64,000 nt of DNA from [Actinomadura] parvosata subsp. kistnae (GTDB taxonomy: Bacteria > Actinomycetota > Actinomycetes > Streptosporangiales > Streptosporangiaceae). The notes beneath the pieces were generated by a model. That model saw nothing but the letters and a program-made list of their open reading frames with translations. It made no database searches and was not told the origin of the DNA. This document shows positions 33,332 to 42,844 of the stretch, piece after piece (within the stretch, counting starts at the first letter, position 1; each line of letters starts with the position of its first letter). The translations under genes were made by a program, and so were the position numbers. Where the stretch lies: the NCBI RefSeq assembly GCF_900323885.1, contig NZ_OOHJ01000015.1, forward strand, positions 186,001 through 250,000. Direction: 5' to 3'.

Positions 33332-34531
33332 ATGGCCTTCGACCCACTTCAGGAGCGGGGCATCCCGCTGGACGAGCAGCTGCGTAACTGGCGGGAGCTG
33401 AACGTCACGCCGATCGACCCCGACCACGCCGACCCGTACACGCGGTGCCGGATCATCACCATGAACGGGATCGAGGTGGAGGCCATCCTGTTCAGCCACC
33501 AGCTCGCCCGCCACTGCCCCGACCTCGACATCAAGCAGCGGCTCGCCCGCGTGCGCGCCGTCGAGGCCCAGCAGCAGAAGGTGGTCAACTGGCTGCTGCC
33601 CGGCTCGTCGTCGGTGCTGGAGACGACGATCGCGTACGAGCAGGTGGCCGTGGACCTCACCGCCTGGGTGGCGCGGATGGAGCCGGACCCGTACCTCAAG
33701 CAGGCCTACCAGTTCGGCGTCCTGGAGGACTTCGACCACCTCTACCGGTACGCCAACCTGTACGAGATGATCGAGCACCGCAAGGCGGAGAAGATCGTCG
33801 ACAACCTCACCGAGATCATGCCCGGCCGCCCGACGTACCTGCACCACCGCGACCCGCTCGACAACGTCCGCCAGCCGTACGACCGCAGCGTCACCGAGCC
33901 GCTGTCCCGCCTGCACGCCCTGACGATCATGTCGGCCGAGCAGCAGACCATGAACTTCTACATGAACGTCGGCCCCACCTACATGGAGCCCATCGCGCGC
34001 CGGCTCTACCAGGAGATCGGCATGGTCGAGGAGGAGCACGTCACCCACTACGAGTCGCTGGTCGACCCGGGCGAGAGCCTGTGGGAGCAGCTCCTCAACC
34101 ACGAGTACAACGAGTGCTACCTCTACTACTCGTTCATGGAGACCGAGTCCGACCCCAAGGTGAAGAACATCTGGGAGCTGCACCTCAACATGGAGCTGGA
34201 GCACCTGCGGCTGGCGGCCGAGCTGTTCACCCGGTTCGACGGGCGCGACCCCGACCAGGTGCTCGCCCCCGCGCTGCCGCCGCCCGTCACGTTCGAGCCG
34301 AACAAGGGCTACATCCGCGACCTGCTCGCCACCCAGATCGACTGCACCACCCTCGGCACCGGGTACGTCAAGGAGGCGCACGAGCGCTTCACCCGCATGC
34401 AGGAGGCCGTGATGGGCGGCGAGAAGCCGGCCTCGGAACGCGTCATCGACGACAACCGGGCGATCTCGGGCCGCGAGTACCGCCTGGAGACGGAGGGACC
34501 GCACCCGGCTGGCCTGCAGCTCAGCATCTGA
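33332..34531 (+). CDS. ferritin-like-fold protein, function unknown
   Basis: 399 residues from ATG 33332 (GGAG four bases upstream). The sequence is mostly helical, with Glu/His motifs spaced as in di-iron ferritin-like bundles: a Glu in TIAYEQVAVDLTAW, then LEDFDHLYRYAN, EEEHVTHYESL, a Glu in NECYLYYSFME and MELEHLRLAAELF. The N-terminal 60 residues (VTPIDPDHADPYTRCRI) and the C-terminal tail are specific to this family, which I know only as hypothetical actinobacterial proteins. The divergent hemerythrin gene supports an iron or oxygen role. The enzymatic activity cannot be assigned. Confidence 0.8.
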   Translation: MAFDPLQERGIPLDEQLRNWRELNVTPIDPDHADPYTRCRIITMNGIEVEAILFSHQLARHCPDLDIKQRLARVRAVEAQQQKVVNWLLPGSSSVLETTIAYEQVAVDLTAWVARMEPDPYLKQAYQFGVLEDFDHLYRYANLYEMIEHRKAEKIVDNLTEIMPGRPTYLHHRDPLDNVRQPYDRSVTEPLSRLHALTIMSAEQQTMNFYMNVGPTYMEPIARRLYQEIGMVEEEHVTHYESLVDPGESLWEQLLNHEYNECYLYYSFMETESDPKVKNIWELHLNMELEHLRLAAELFTRFDGRDPDQVLAPALPPPVTFEPNKGYIRDLLATQIDCTTLGTGYVKEAHERFTRMQEAVMGGEKPASERVIDDNRAISGREYRLETEGPHPAGLQLSI

Positions 34532-34585
34532 CCGCTGCGAACCTGCGCTGGGGCGCTGATCGGCGCCCGGCTAGAGTCGGGCCCC

Positions 34586-35332
34586 ATGACCACCACCGCA
34601 GCCGCCACCACCACAGTCGCGCTCGTCACCGGCGCATCGCGCGGGCTCGGGGCCGCCATCGCCCGCAGGCTGGCCGCCGACGGCCTCGCCGTGGCCGTCA
34701 ACTACCGCTCCGACCGGGCCGGAGCCGAGCAGGTGACCGCTTCCGTCCGCGCGGCGGGCGGGGTCGCGGAGGCCTTCGCCGCCGACATCACGGACGAGAC
34801 CGCCGTCGAGCGCCTGGTCGCCGCCGTCACCGAACGCCTCGGCCCGATAGGCGTGCTGGTGGCGAACGCGACCGGCCCCCAGCCGAACCTCCCCGTCGAG
34901 GACCTCACCTGGCAGGCCCACCTCGACCAGCTCACGTTCTTCGTCAAGAGCCCCACCCTGCTCGTCCAGGCCGTCCTGCCCGGCATGAAGGAACGCGGCG
35001 GCGGCCGCGTCATCCAGATCGGCTCCGACATCGTGGACCGCAAGCTCCCCGACACCTCCGCCTACACCGCCGCCAAGGCCGCCCAGCACGCCCTCACCGA
35101 GGTCTGGGCCAAGGAGCTGGGCCGGTACGGCATCACCGTCAACGTGGTCGCACCCGGCTGGATCCCCGTGGAACGGCACGAAGGGGTGGACGAGAGCGCA
35201 TACCTGGAGGAGGTGCCGCTGGGCCGGATGGGCACCCCGGAGGACGTGGCGGCGGCCGTGTCGTACCTCGCCTCCGACGGCGCCGCCTTCGTCACCGGCC
35301 GCCGCCTCACCGTCAACGGCGGCCACACGTGA
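34586..35332 (+). CDS. SDR family oxidoreductase (FabG-like)
   Basis: 248 residues from ATG 34586. Classical SDR motifs: VTGASRGLGAAIARRL, VANATG (in place of NNAG), a catalytic Ser near VIQIGSDIV and YTAAKAAQHALTE. NVVAPGWIPVERHE is the usual loop after the active site. The catalytic Ser region reads GSDIV, so the Ser is kept. It probably reduces a 3-oxoacyl or similar carbonyl with NADPH. It follows the ferritin-like gene by 54 bases and may be co-transcribed. Confidence 0.92.
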   Translation: MTTTAAATTTVALVTGASRGLGAAIARRLAADGLAVAVNYRSDRAGAEQVTASVRAAGGVAEAFAADITDETAVERLVAAVTERLGPIGVLVANATGPQPNLPVEDLTWQAHLDQLTFFVKSPTLLVQAVLPGMKERGGGRVIQIGSDIVDRKLPDTSAYTAAKAAQHALTEVWAKELGRYGITVNVVAPGWIPVERHEGVDESAYLEEVPLGRMGTPEDVAAAVSYLASDGAAFVTGRRLTVNGGHT

Positions 35333-35421
35333 CCTGGGCGGCCGGATTCCAGTTTGGGGACTCGGCCGAGATTCGCTAGAGTTCTCTTCGTCGCCCCGGG
35401 GTCACAGCCCACGAGGCGGAT

Positions 35422-35493
35422 GCGGAAGTGGCTCAGTGGTAGAGCATCACCTTGCCAAGGTGAGGGTCGCGGGTTCGAATCCCGTCTTCCGCT
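35422..35493 (+). tRNA. tRNA-Gly (anticodon GCC)
   Basis: Acceptor GCGGAAG/CTTCCGC, D-arm GCTC/GAGC, loop CTTGCCA with anticodon GCC (reads GGC/GGT), T-arm CGGG-TTCGAAT-CCCG, discriminator T. CCA is not encoded. First of three tandem tRNA genes. Confidence 0.97.
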
Positions 35494-35508
35494 CGGAGCT
35501 TCCGGCTC

Positions 35509-35579
35509 GGTGGCGTGGCCGAGAGGCGAGGCAGCGGCCTGCAAAGCCGTCCACACGGGTTCAAATCCCGTCGCCACCT
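35509..35579 (+). tRNA. tRNA-Cys (anticodon GCA)
   Basis: Acceptor GGTGGCG/CGCCACC, anticodon loop CTGCAAA (GCA), T-arm ACGGG-TTCAAAT-CCCGT, discriminator T. It lies 15 bases after tRNA-Gly. No encoded CCA. Confidence 0.97.
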
Positions 35580-35584
35580 CGCGA

Positions 35585-35659
35585 GGACGATTAGCTCAGC
35601 GGGAGAGCGCTTCCCTGACACGGAAGAGGTCACTGGTTCAATCCCAGTATCGTCCACCA
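35585..35659 (+). tRNA. tRNA-Val (anticodon GAC), CCA encoded
   Basis: Acceptor GGACGAT/ATCGTCC, anticodon stem CTTCC/GGAAG with loop CTGACAC (anticodon GAC), T-arm ACTGG-TTCAATC-CCAGT, discriminator A at 35656 followed by genomic CCA. Its D-arm and T-arm are nearly identical to the tRNA-Val(CAC) at 22747. Confidence 0.97.
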
Positions 35660-35666
35660 CACCTTC

Positions 35667-35703
35667 AAGGCCCTGGCTGCTCAGCCGGGGCCTTGTGTTT
35701 TTC
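35667..35703 (+). terminator. rho-independent terminator of the tRNA cluster
   Basis: AAGGCCC-TGGCT and AGCC-GGGGCCTT form a stem with loop GCTC, followed by GTGTTTTTC. The T-run makes it one of the few classical intrinsic terminators in the window. Confidence 0.88.
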
Positions 35704-35820
35704 TACGCACGCGCTGACCGCCTCCCAGGCTGTCGGCGGCGCCCGGTGCGGCGCTCACCCGGGGGCCACTTCCCGGTCACCGTGGTGCGGGAGCGGGTCG
35801 TGGCGGGCAGATGACCATGC

Positions 35821-38800
35821 GTGGCGAAGACGACCCAGACGGCGAAGACGGTGACGACGGCCCAGACACCGATGCCCGGGACACCAAGGGCCAGGAAGCC
35901 GAAAACCCGGACATCAGCGGCCCCGACGCCGGCGGACGAGACGCCAGAAGCCCAGCCACCAGATCGCCGGACGCCAGACTCCCGGACAGCAGCCACCCGG
36001 GCGCCGAAGGCCCATGCGGCAGAAGCCTCGACTCCGGCGACGGGAGCGTCGAAAGGCCGGGCGGCCGAAGCCCGGACGCCCGCGAGCCGAGCGCCGAAAG
36101 CGCAAGCGCCCCAAGTCCGGACGCCGAAGGCCCAAGCCTCCGGAAGCAAGACTCCGGCGACCCGGACGTCCAGAGCACGAGCGGCCACAGGCCGGACGCC
36201 CGCAGCTCAAGCGCCGAAAGCCCAAGCGGCCACGGCTCGGGCGTCCGAGGCTCGGAGGACCGGGACTCGGGTTTTTCTGCTGGTCGCTGCCGGTGCCGCG
36301 CTCGTTCTCGCCACCCTCAGTGCCCTGCCGTTCGGTGGCGGGTTGGTGCGGGGGCGGGCGGGGGTGCTGGTGTTTCCCGGGATCGGGCAGGGTCAGGCGG
36401 CGGGGACCGGTGTGACGTTGGTGGTGTTCGCCGGGTTACTCACCGGTGGGGCGTATCTGGCGTACAGGTGGGGCGGGTTCGGTGGGGCGTGGGGTGGGGT
36501 GGTTTTGTGCTGGGGGTTGATGGGTGGGCCGGCGGGGGTGCTGGCTGTGTTGTTGTGGGCGCGGGGGCATCGGGTGCCGTTCGGGCCCTATGTCGGGGAT
36601 GCCGCCGCCTGGGGGATGGTGATCGGGGTGGTGGCGGCCGGGGTGGCGTTGGCGGGGACGCGGGTGGTGCCGGGCGGTGGGCCCAAGGAGCGGGGTGGGA
36701 CGTTCTGGCCGCGGGCTTGGGTGGTGCCGTGTCTGGCGGTCGGGTGGTCGGTGGTGTGGAGTGTGCTGGTGCGGGAGCGGGGCCGTTGCTGGGGTGGCTG
36801 CCGTTGTCGTTCAGGTATTTTGAGCAGGTGGCGGTGGTGCTCGCGGCGGTCGTGGTGGCGTCAGTCGAGGGGGCGTTGCGGCGGCGGATGCCGGTGGAGG
36901 GGCGGCCGGGGCGGGCGTTCGTCCTCGCATGGGTGGCGTTGTCGGTGGCGCCTGTCGTGTATGCGGCTGTGGTGGCGGTTGATGGCGGGATGAGGGAGCT
37001 GCTGCTGGCGGCTCCGTTGAGCGCCGCCTGGGTGGGTGAGTATGCGGGTGATGTGACGGGGGTGCTGGCTGCCACGCCCGCGCAGACGGCGCTGCCGCCG
37101 CTGGTGCTGGCGATGGTGGCGGTCGGGGTGCAGCGGGTGTTGCCCGCCAGGCAACGGGAGGCGGCGCCGGTCGATCCGGTGCGGACCGATCGGCGGTGGG
37201 CGTTGCTCGTGGCGGGGGCCGCGGTCGCGCTGACCTACGCCTGCGTGGCCGTGACGTCCCGCTTTCCGATGCTGACGCGGCGGACGTACGACTCGGAGAC
37301 GCCCGTGACCGTGCGGGCGGTGGCGTTGCTGGCCCCGCCGGATGCGGCGGTGGGGCGTGTCGCGGTGGTGTGGTCATGGGCGATCGCGGCGGTGTTCGCG
37401 GTGGCGGCGGCGGTGCTCGTGTACGTGGCGGCGCGCGGGCAGCTCGTCCGGGTCTTTCCCGCGTCGTTCTATCCGGTGCTCGTGGCGGCGCTCGCGCTGG
37501 CGGCGGCGCTGGCCTGGAGCGTCGGCAGCCTGACCGGTCTCGTCGTGACCGGTGAATGGCCGGCGGGGATCCGGCCCGCGGATGAGGCGGCCGCGTTCGT
37601 GGTGTTCGGGGCGCCGGTGTTCGGGGCGGTGCTGTTCATCGTGTATTCGCAGGTGGGGGTGTCGAGGTTCGCCCGGGTGGTGGAGCTGGAGGGTGAGCAG
37701 GCGTGGGAGAGGCTGGCTGAGCGGTATCGGGAGTGGAAGGAGCAGGTGCGGGGGCATGTGCCGGGGAGGAGGGAGCGGGCGATCATCGCCGCGCGGGCGG
37801 CCGGGGGTGCGCTGGTCCTCCTCGTCGTCGCCGGCGCGGGGCAGGTGATCGGATCGGTCCGGGGGGTCGAGGTGCCGGTCGCGGATGGGCTGACCGGAGT
37901 GGCCTATCTCGGACTGCTCGCCGCGCTGGTGTATGTCGGGCTGGCGAAGGTGAACGTGCGGGAGCGCCGCTGGTCGGTGTGGCTGACGGTATGGGGCATG
38001 TCGGTGCTGGCCGGCACAGTGGCCGGCACGGTGGCCGACACCGCGGTTGGCATGGTGGCCGGGCTGGGGACGGCGACAGCGCTGGGGCCAGAGGCCGGGC
38101 TGGGGACGGCGACGGGGCTGGGGCCAGAGGCGGCGCTGGGCACGGCGACGGGACTCGGGTCAGAGGCGGGGGTGGGGTCGGCGACAGGGCTCGGGGCGGT
38201 GACAGGGCTGGGGACGCCGGTGGGGCTCGTGGTCGGGCTGGTGGCGGGGCCGTTCGCGGTGGCCGGGGTGGCGGTCGGGGTGGCGGTCGCCGTGCCGAAG
38301 AAGGTGCTGGTGGCCGGAGGGGTGGTGCTGGCGCTGGTGGCGGCGGTGCCGCTCGTGGTCGCGAGCCAGGCGCGGGGCCGCTGGCGTTCGAGACGGCGGG
38401 GTGGCGGGAGCGGCTGCCGGGCGTCACCATCGACGTCTCCTATCCCAGGGCGGCGGGGGCGGCGGACGCGGCGCGGGTGAACGCGGCGCTGGTCGCGCCG
38501 GTGCGGGCGTACGTGGACGAGGCCCTGCGGCGGCACCGGCGGAATCCCCAAGCGGGAGCGGCGCTGACCGGCTCGTACGTGCTCGTCCGCAACGACGCCG
38601 GCCTCGTCTCCGTGCGGTACGCGCTGACCGGCGAGCTGGGCCGCGCCGTCACCTACGACCGGCGCGCGGGCCGGACGCTGACCGTGCGGGACGTCTTCGC
38701 CCCGGCCGCGTTCACCCCGGCGGGACGGCGGCGGCTGGCGGACGCGGTGCGCCCGCTCGTCCCCAAGGGTCTGGTCCCGAAGGACCACAGCCCGCGGACC

Positions 38801-38953
38801 GTGAGCGTGGACGGCGACCGCCTGCTGGTGGCGCTCGCCCCGGGCGCCGTGGAGCTGACGTTCGGCCGCGACTACTTCTGCGTCCCGTGCGCCCCCTTCA
38901 CGGTACGGGTGCCGGACGGGCGGCTGCCCGGCCTGGTCATCCGGCGTTCTTAG
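35821..38953 (+). pseudogene. large polytopic membrane protein with RsiV/DUF3298-like C-terminal domain, two frameshifts
   Basis: Three frames read on from each other. Frame A (GTG 35821 to about 36790) encodes a 145-residue Ala/Pro/Lys/Arg-rich tail (RAPKAQA-like repeats), then membrane helices. Frame B (about 36790-38370) continues with LLGWLPLSFRYFEQVAVVLA and about eight more helices, plus a 12-residue repeat. Frame C (about 38370-38953) carries a soluble domain, WRERLPGVTIDVSYPRAAGA ... RTLTVRDVFAPAAF, like DUF3298 of RsiV-type proteins. Each switch fits one missing base next to CGGGGCCG (about 36779 and 38375). If repaired, the protein has about 1,040 residues. Alternatively there are separate overlapping genes, which I find less likely. 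Function unknown. Confidence 0.65.
38061..38204 (+). repeat. 36-bp tandem repeat, four units, coding
   Basis: Four head-to-tail 36-base units encode GLGTATALGPEA and variants within the membrane protein, between its last helices. The first two units differ at few positions and the others have drifted. The run is Gly/Ala-rich and hydrophobic. Confidence 0.85.
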
Positions 38954-38968
38954 CGCGACGATCAGCTC

Positions 38969-39400
38969 ATGGACCATCAGGAGCTCGCCGACCGGTCGGA
39001 GATCACGGGCCTGCTGGCGCGTTACACCCACGCGATCGACTCGGGGCAGTGGGACCTGCTCGACGAGGTGTTCAGCGAGGACGCGGTGATCGACTACAGC
39101 TCCTCCGGCGGCATCACGGGCACCCGGGACGAGGTCAAGGCGTGGCTGGCCGAGGTGCTGGTGCACTGGCCGGCCCGGCTGCATCTCATCGGGGCGGCCC
39201 GGATCGACTTCCAGGACGGCGAGGCCCGGGTGAGCGCGCCCTTCACGGACACGCTGGCCCCGACGCGGGAGATGGTGGCGGCGGGCACCGAGGGGTTCCT
39301 GCACGGCGGCGGTTACTACCACCACAGGCTGCGCCGCACGCCGGACGGGTGGCGCAGCGTGGAGCTGGTGGAGGAGCAGACCTGGCGCACGGTGTCCTGA
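38969..39400 (+). CDS. NTF2-like/SnoaL-like protein
   Basis: 143 residues from ATG 38969. It matches the SnoaL-4 type of the nuclear-transport-factor-2 fold: ITGLLARYTHAIDSGQWDLL, DEVFSEDAVIDYSSSGGITG, LHLIGAARIDFQDGEARV and RRTPDGWRSVELV. This cone-shaped fold holds small hydrophobic ligands and occurs in hydratases, isomerases, cyclases and many uncharacterised proteins. The Asp in AVIDY and the His in LHLIG sit where catalytic residues often do. The gene lies 15 bases after the membrane protein. Confidence 0.9.
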   Translation: MDHQELADRSEITGLLARYTHAIDSGQWDLLDEVFSEDAVIDYSSSGGITGTRDEVKAWLAEVLVHWPARLHLIGAARIDFQDGEARVSAPFTDTLAPTREMVAAGTEGFLHGGGYYHHRLRRTPDGWRSVELVEEQTWRTVS

Positions 39401-39635
39401 GCCCGTTGCTGTCAAAGCCGCGCCCAAGGCTCTGTGGTGAATCCCGGACATTCCCCTCCCGTAATTCGATTCCGAATCTTTCCGGTTTGAGGTGGAATTG
39501 AACCGGACGACGGTGGGGAGCCGTCTCCAAGGTTGTTCACCCGAGGAGCCATCGGCCAGGGGAGCGGAGCGGTGGGAGGCCCGCCACCCCATGGGTGCGC
39601 CACGGCATTCCGGCTTGCCACGGGGGTTATGGCCA

Positions 39636-41507
39636 GTGATCGAGACACTGGAGTGGACTCTCCTCGACGGAGAGCACGCGTTGCTCGTCAAGGGGGACAT
39701 GCGTCGGGCACGCGAGAGGTTCGACTACGCCTACGCGGAGGCGGCGCAGCGGGGTGAGGCGGCCGCCCTGGCCAGGGCGGCGCTCGGCCTGGGCGGGATG
39801 TGGGTGCACGAGCACCGCACGGCCGCCGCGGCGGCGACTGTGCGGGTGCGGCAGCGGGAGGCGCTGTCGCGGCTGGACGCGGACTCGCCGCTGGCGTTGC
39901 GGCTGCGGATCAGGCTGGCGGCGGAGGACGACTACCGCACCGGCGGCCACGAGGCGATCATGGCGCTGGCGGCGGAGGCCAGGACCGCCGACGACCCGGT
40001 GGCGCTGGCGGAGGCGCTCAGCCTGGCGCACCACTGCATGCTGGGCCCCGGTGACGGGGCGCGGCGGATGGAGCTGGCCAGGGAGCTGATCGGGGTGGCC
40101 TCCCGTACAGGACGCCGCTCCGACCTGCTGATCGGCCTGCTGTGGCGGACGGTGGACCTGCTTCTGGAGGCGGACCCGCACGCCGAGCGGGCCCTGGGTG
40201 AGCTGCGGACCGCGCTGGACGGCGCGGGGCAGCAGGCCATCGAGTTCGTGGTCGGCGCGATCGAGGTGATGCTGAGCACCCGCGCCGGCCGGTTCGAGCA
40301 GGCCGAGGAGCGGGCGGCGGCCTGCTACGAGCGCGGCATGGCGGCCGGCGACCATGACGCGCCCGGCTGGTACGTCCGCCAGCTGGCCGCCATCCGCTGG
40401 TACCAGGGCCGGATCGGGGAGCTGGTCCCGCTGCTGAGCGACCTGGTGAACTCGCCGATGCTGGCGGCCGTGGACGACTCCCCGTACGCGGGCCTGGCGG
40501 TGGCCGCGGCGACGGCCGGGGACCGGCGGCTGGCGGAGGGCATGCTGGCCAGGCTGCGCGGCGGCGTCCTGGCGGACCGGCCGCGGACGAGCACGTGGCT
40601 GCTGTCGATGTACGCGATCGTGGAGGCGGCCGACCTGCTGGGCGACGCGGAGCTGGCGGCCAGGGCGGCGGCGCTGCTGGCCCCGTACGCGGGCCTGCCC
40701 GTCATGACCAGCCCCGGCATCGTGTGCCTCGGCTCCGTCCGGCACAGCCTGGGCGTGGCCGCGATCGTCATGGGCGATCCGGACGCGGCGGTCGCGCACC
40801 TGCGCAGGGCGGTGCACGAGAACCTGGCGCTGGGCCACTGGCCGGCGGTCGCGCTGTCCCGCTCGCGGCTGGGCCAGGCGCTGGCCCTGCGCGACGGGCC
40901 GAGGGACGAGGGGGCGCGCGGGCAGCTCGCGCTGGCCGCGCAGGAGGCCGAGGCGCTGGGCATGCGCGTGCCCAGCCGGGTGGCCGAGCGGGTGACGTGC
41001 CGCCCCGAGGGCCCGCAGTGGCGGGTGGAGCTGGGGGCGCGCACGGCGCTCGTGGACCATTGCGTGGGCATGCTGCACCTGGCGGCGCTGCTGGCCAACC
41101 CGGGCAAGGAGATCCCGGCCGCCGACCTGGCCGCGGGCTCGCCCGATCCTGCCGCTCCGGCCCGCATGTCGGCGCAGCGGATGCTGGACGGGCCGGCCGG
41201 CCGGGCGTACCGGAACCGGCTGGCGCAGCTCGACGCCGAGATCGCGGAGCTGGAGGCGGGGCAGCGGCGCGAGGAGGCGCGGGAGCGGCGGGCCGAGCGC
41301 GACTGGCTGGTGGCCGAGCTGGCGTCGGCGGCGGGGCTGGGCGGGCGGCCGCGGACGTTCGCCGGCAGCGAGGAGCGGGCCCGCACGGCGGTCGGCAAGG
41401 CGATCAGGCGGGCCGTGGATCGCGTCGCGATAGCCGATCCCGTCATCGGGGAGGAGCTGCGGGCGACCGTGCGGACGGGGCTGCGCTGCTCGTACGACCC
41501 CGGCTGA
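39636..41507 (+). CDS. TPR-rich protein, probably regulator-related
   Basis: About 623 residues from GTG 39636, just before VIETLEWTLLDGEHALLVKG; the frame stays open to a GTG at 39492, so the start is uncertain. The whole protein is Ala/Leu/Arg-rich helical repeats (ALARAALGLGGMWVHEHR, LAGRFEQAEERAAACYERG-like units), fitting tetratricopeptide repeats. The C-terminal 150 residues (LVDHCVGMLHLAALLANPG ... TAVGKAIRRAVDRV) match the tail of large actinobacterial AfsR/LuxR-type ATPase regulators. No P-loop or helix-turn-helix domain is present, so it could be a remnant or a stand-alone partner. It lies upstream of mreB. Confidence 0.7.
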   Translation: MIETLEWTLLDGEHALLVKGDMRRARERFDYAYAEAAQRGEAAALARAALGLGGMWVHEHRTAAAAATVRVRQREALSRLDADSPLALRLRIRLAAEDDYRTGGHEAIMALAAEARTADDPVALAEALSLAHHCMLGPGDGARRMELARELIGVASRTGRRSDLLIGLLWRTVDLLLEADPHAERALGELRTALDGAGQQAIEFVVGAIEVMLSTRAGRFEQAEERAAACYERGMAAGDHDAPGWYVRQLAAIRWYQGRIGELVPLLSDLVNSPMLAAVDDSPYAGLAVAAATAGDRRLAEGMLARLRGGVLADRPRTSTWLLSMYAIVEAADLLGDAELAARAAALLAPYAGLPVMTSPGIVCLGSVRHSLGVAAIVMGDPDAAVAHLRRAVHENLALGHWPAVALSRSRLGQALALRDGPRDEGARGQLALAAQEAEALGMRVPSRVAERVTCRPEGPQWRVELGARTALVDHCVGMLHLAALLANPGKEIPAADLAAGSPDPAAPARMSAQRMLDGPAGRAYRNRLAQLDAEIAELEAGQRREEARERRAERDWLVAELASAAGLGGRPRTFAGSEERARTAVGKAIRRAVDRVAIADPVIGEELRATVRTGLRCSYDPG

Positions 41508-41623
41508 CCTGGGCGGACGGTCACGGCTACAGACATATCGCGTTTGGGGCCAGCCGCCTTCAGGGCAGCGCTTGTGGGGGCAGAGTCCCCCTGCCCGTCC
41601 CGGTCGGAAAGGCTGTGCGGCAC

Positions 41624-42844
41624 ATGGCATTCGCATGGGCTCTTCTCGGTCATGACATAGCCGTCGATCTCGGTACGGCCAACACCCTCGTCTACGTCCG
41701 CAGGAAGGGCATCGTGCTGAACGAGCCCTCCGTCATCGCGATCAACCTGCACAAGAACACCGTCGTGGCCGTCGGCAAGGCGGCCAAGCGGATGGTGGGC
41801 CGCACTCCCCCGCACATCGCCACGATCCGGCCGCTCAAGGACGGCGTGATCGCCGACCTCGACGCGGCCGAGCGCATGCTGCGCCTGTTCATCCAGAAGG
41901 CGCACCCGAGCCGGTTCCTGGCCAGGCCGCGCATCGTGGTGGCCGTCCCGAGCGGCACCACCTCGATCGAGCAGCGGGCGGTCAAGGAGGCCGCGTACGA
42001 GGCGGGCGCGCGGCGGGTGCACATCATCGAGGAGCCGATGGCGGCGGCGATCGGCGCGGGGCTGAAGGTGGGCGAGGCCACCGGGAACATGGTCGTGGAC
42101 ATCGGTGGCGGCACCACGGAGGTCGCCATCGTCTCGATGAGCGGCGTCGTGGTCGCCAAGTCGGTGCGGGTGGGCGGCGACGAGCTCGACGAGGCCATCG
42201 TCACCCACATCAAGAAGGAGCACGCGCTGCTGCTCGGCGAGCGTACCGCCGAGCGCCTGAAGATCGATCTCGGCATCGTCCGGGCGGCCCCGGAGACGGG
42301 CGCCGACCCCGTGGGGCGGCACCGCGCCGGCCTCGCCATGCCCGCCGAGGACGGGGCCGCCGGCCCGGTGGACGAGGAGCCGCCCGAGCCGCCGCCCGCG
42401 CCGCGCGGCTGGAACCCGTTCCGGTCCAGGCCGAAGCCGGAGAGCGCGCCGCAGGCCGCCGCGCCGCGCACCCTCGACCCGCGGGCGTCCGCCCCGGTGC
42501 GCGGGCGCGACCTCGTCAGCGGCCTGCCGAAGACCGCCACGATCACCGCCGAGCAGATCAGCGAGGCCATCGAGGACCAGGTGCAGGCCATCGTCGACGC
42601 CGTGCAGACGACGCTCGACCAGTGCCCGGCCGAGCTGGCCGGCGACCTGCTCGACAACGGCATCGTGCTGACCGGGGGCGGCGCCCTGTTACGGGGGCTG
42701 CCCGAGCGGATGGGCGAGGCCACCGGCATGCCCATCCGGCTCGTGGACAAGCCGCTGTACTCGGTGGCGCTGGGCGCGGGCCGCTGCGTGGAGCGCTTCC
42801 AGGCGATGCGCGACGTGCTGCTGCCCGAATGGTCGCGCCGGTGA
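41624..42844 (+). CDS. mreB: rod shape-determining protein MreB with an internal insert
   Basis: 406 residues from ATG 41624 (GGAAAGG about ten bases upstream). The actin fold is clear: IAVDLGTANTLVYVRRKG (phosphate 1), EPMAAAIGAGLKV, MVVDIGGGTTEVAIVSM (phosphate 2), VRVGGDELDEAI and GIVLTGGGALLRGLPERM (adenosine). MreB polymerises beneath the membrane and directs lateral wall synthesis. At about residues 225-290, between LKIDLG and VRGRDLVSGLPK, there is a Pro/Ala-rich stretch (PPEPPPAPRGWNPFRSRPKP) about 60 residues longer than in other MreBs. It is the first gene of a wall-elongation operon. Confidence 0.95.
   Translation: MAFAWALLGHDIAVDLGTANTLVYVRRKGIVLNEPSVIAINLHKNTVVAVGKAAKRMVGRTPPHIATIRPLKDGVIADLDAAERMLRLFIQKAHPSRFLARPRIVVAVPSGTTSIEQRAVKEAAYEAGARRVHIIEEPMAAAIGAGLKVGEATGNMVVDIGGGTTEVAIVSMSGVVVAKSVRVGGDELDEAIVTHIKKEHALLLGERTAERLKIDLGIVRAAPETGADPVGRHRAGLAMPAEDGAAGPVDEEPPEPPPAPRGWNPFRSRPKPESAPQAAAPRTLDPRASAPVRGRDLVSGLPKTATITAEQISEAIEDQVQAIVDAVQTTLDQCPAELAGDLLDNGIVLTGGGALLRGLPERMGEATGMPIRLVDKPLYSVALGAGRCVERFQAMRDVLLPEWSRR

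Noticed and set aside
35422..35703. Integrated element at the tRNA cluster (attachment site)
   Set aside because: No integrase gene and no repeat of a tRNA 3' end was seen nearby; the following gene looks chromosomal.
35811..36780. ATG 35811 frame (acidic, Ser/Asp-rich) as the true N-terminus of the large membrane protein
   Set aside because: The frame from 35821 runs without interruption into clear membrane helices, while the 35811 frame becomes Gly/Val shadow there. It remains a weak alternative for the first 140 codons.
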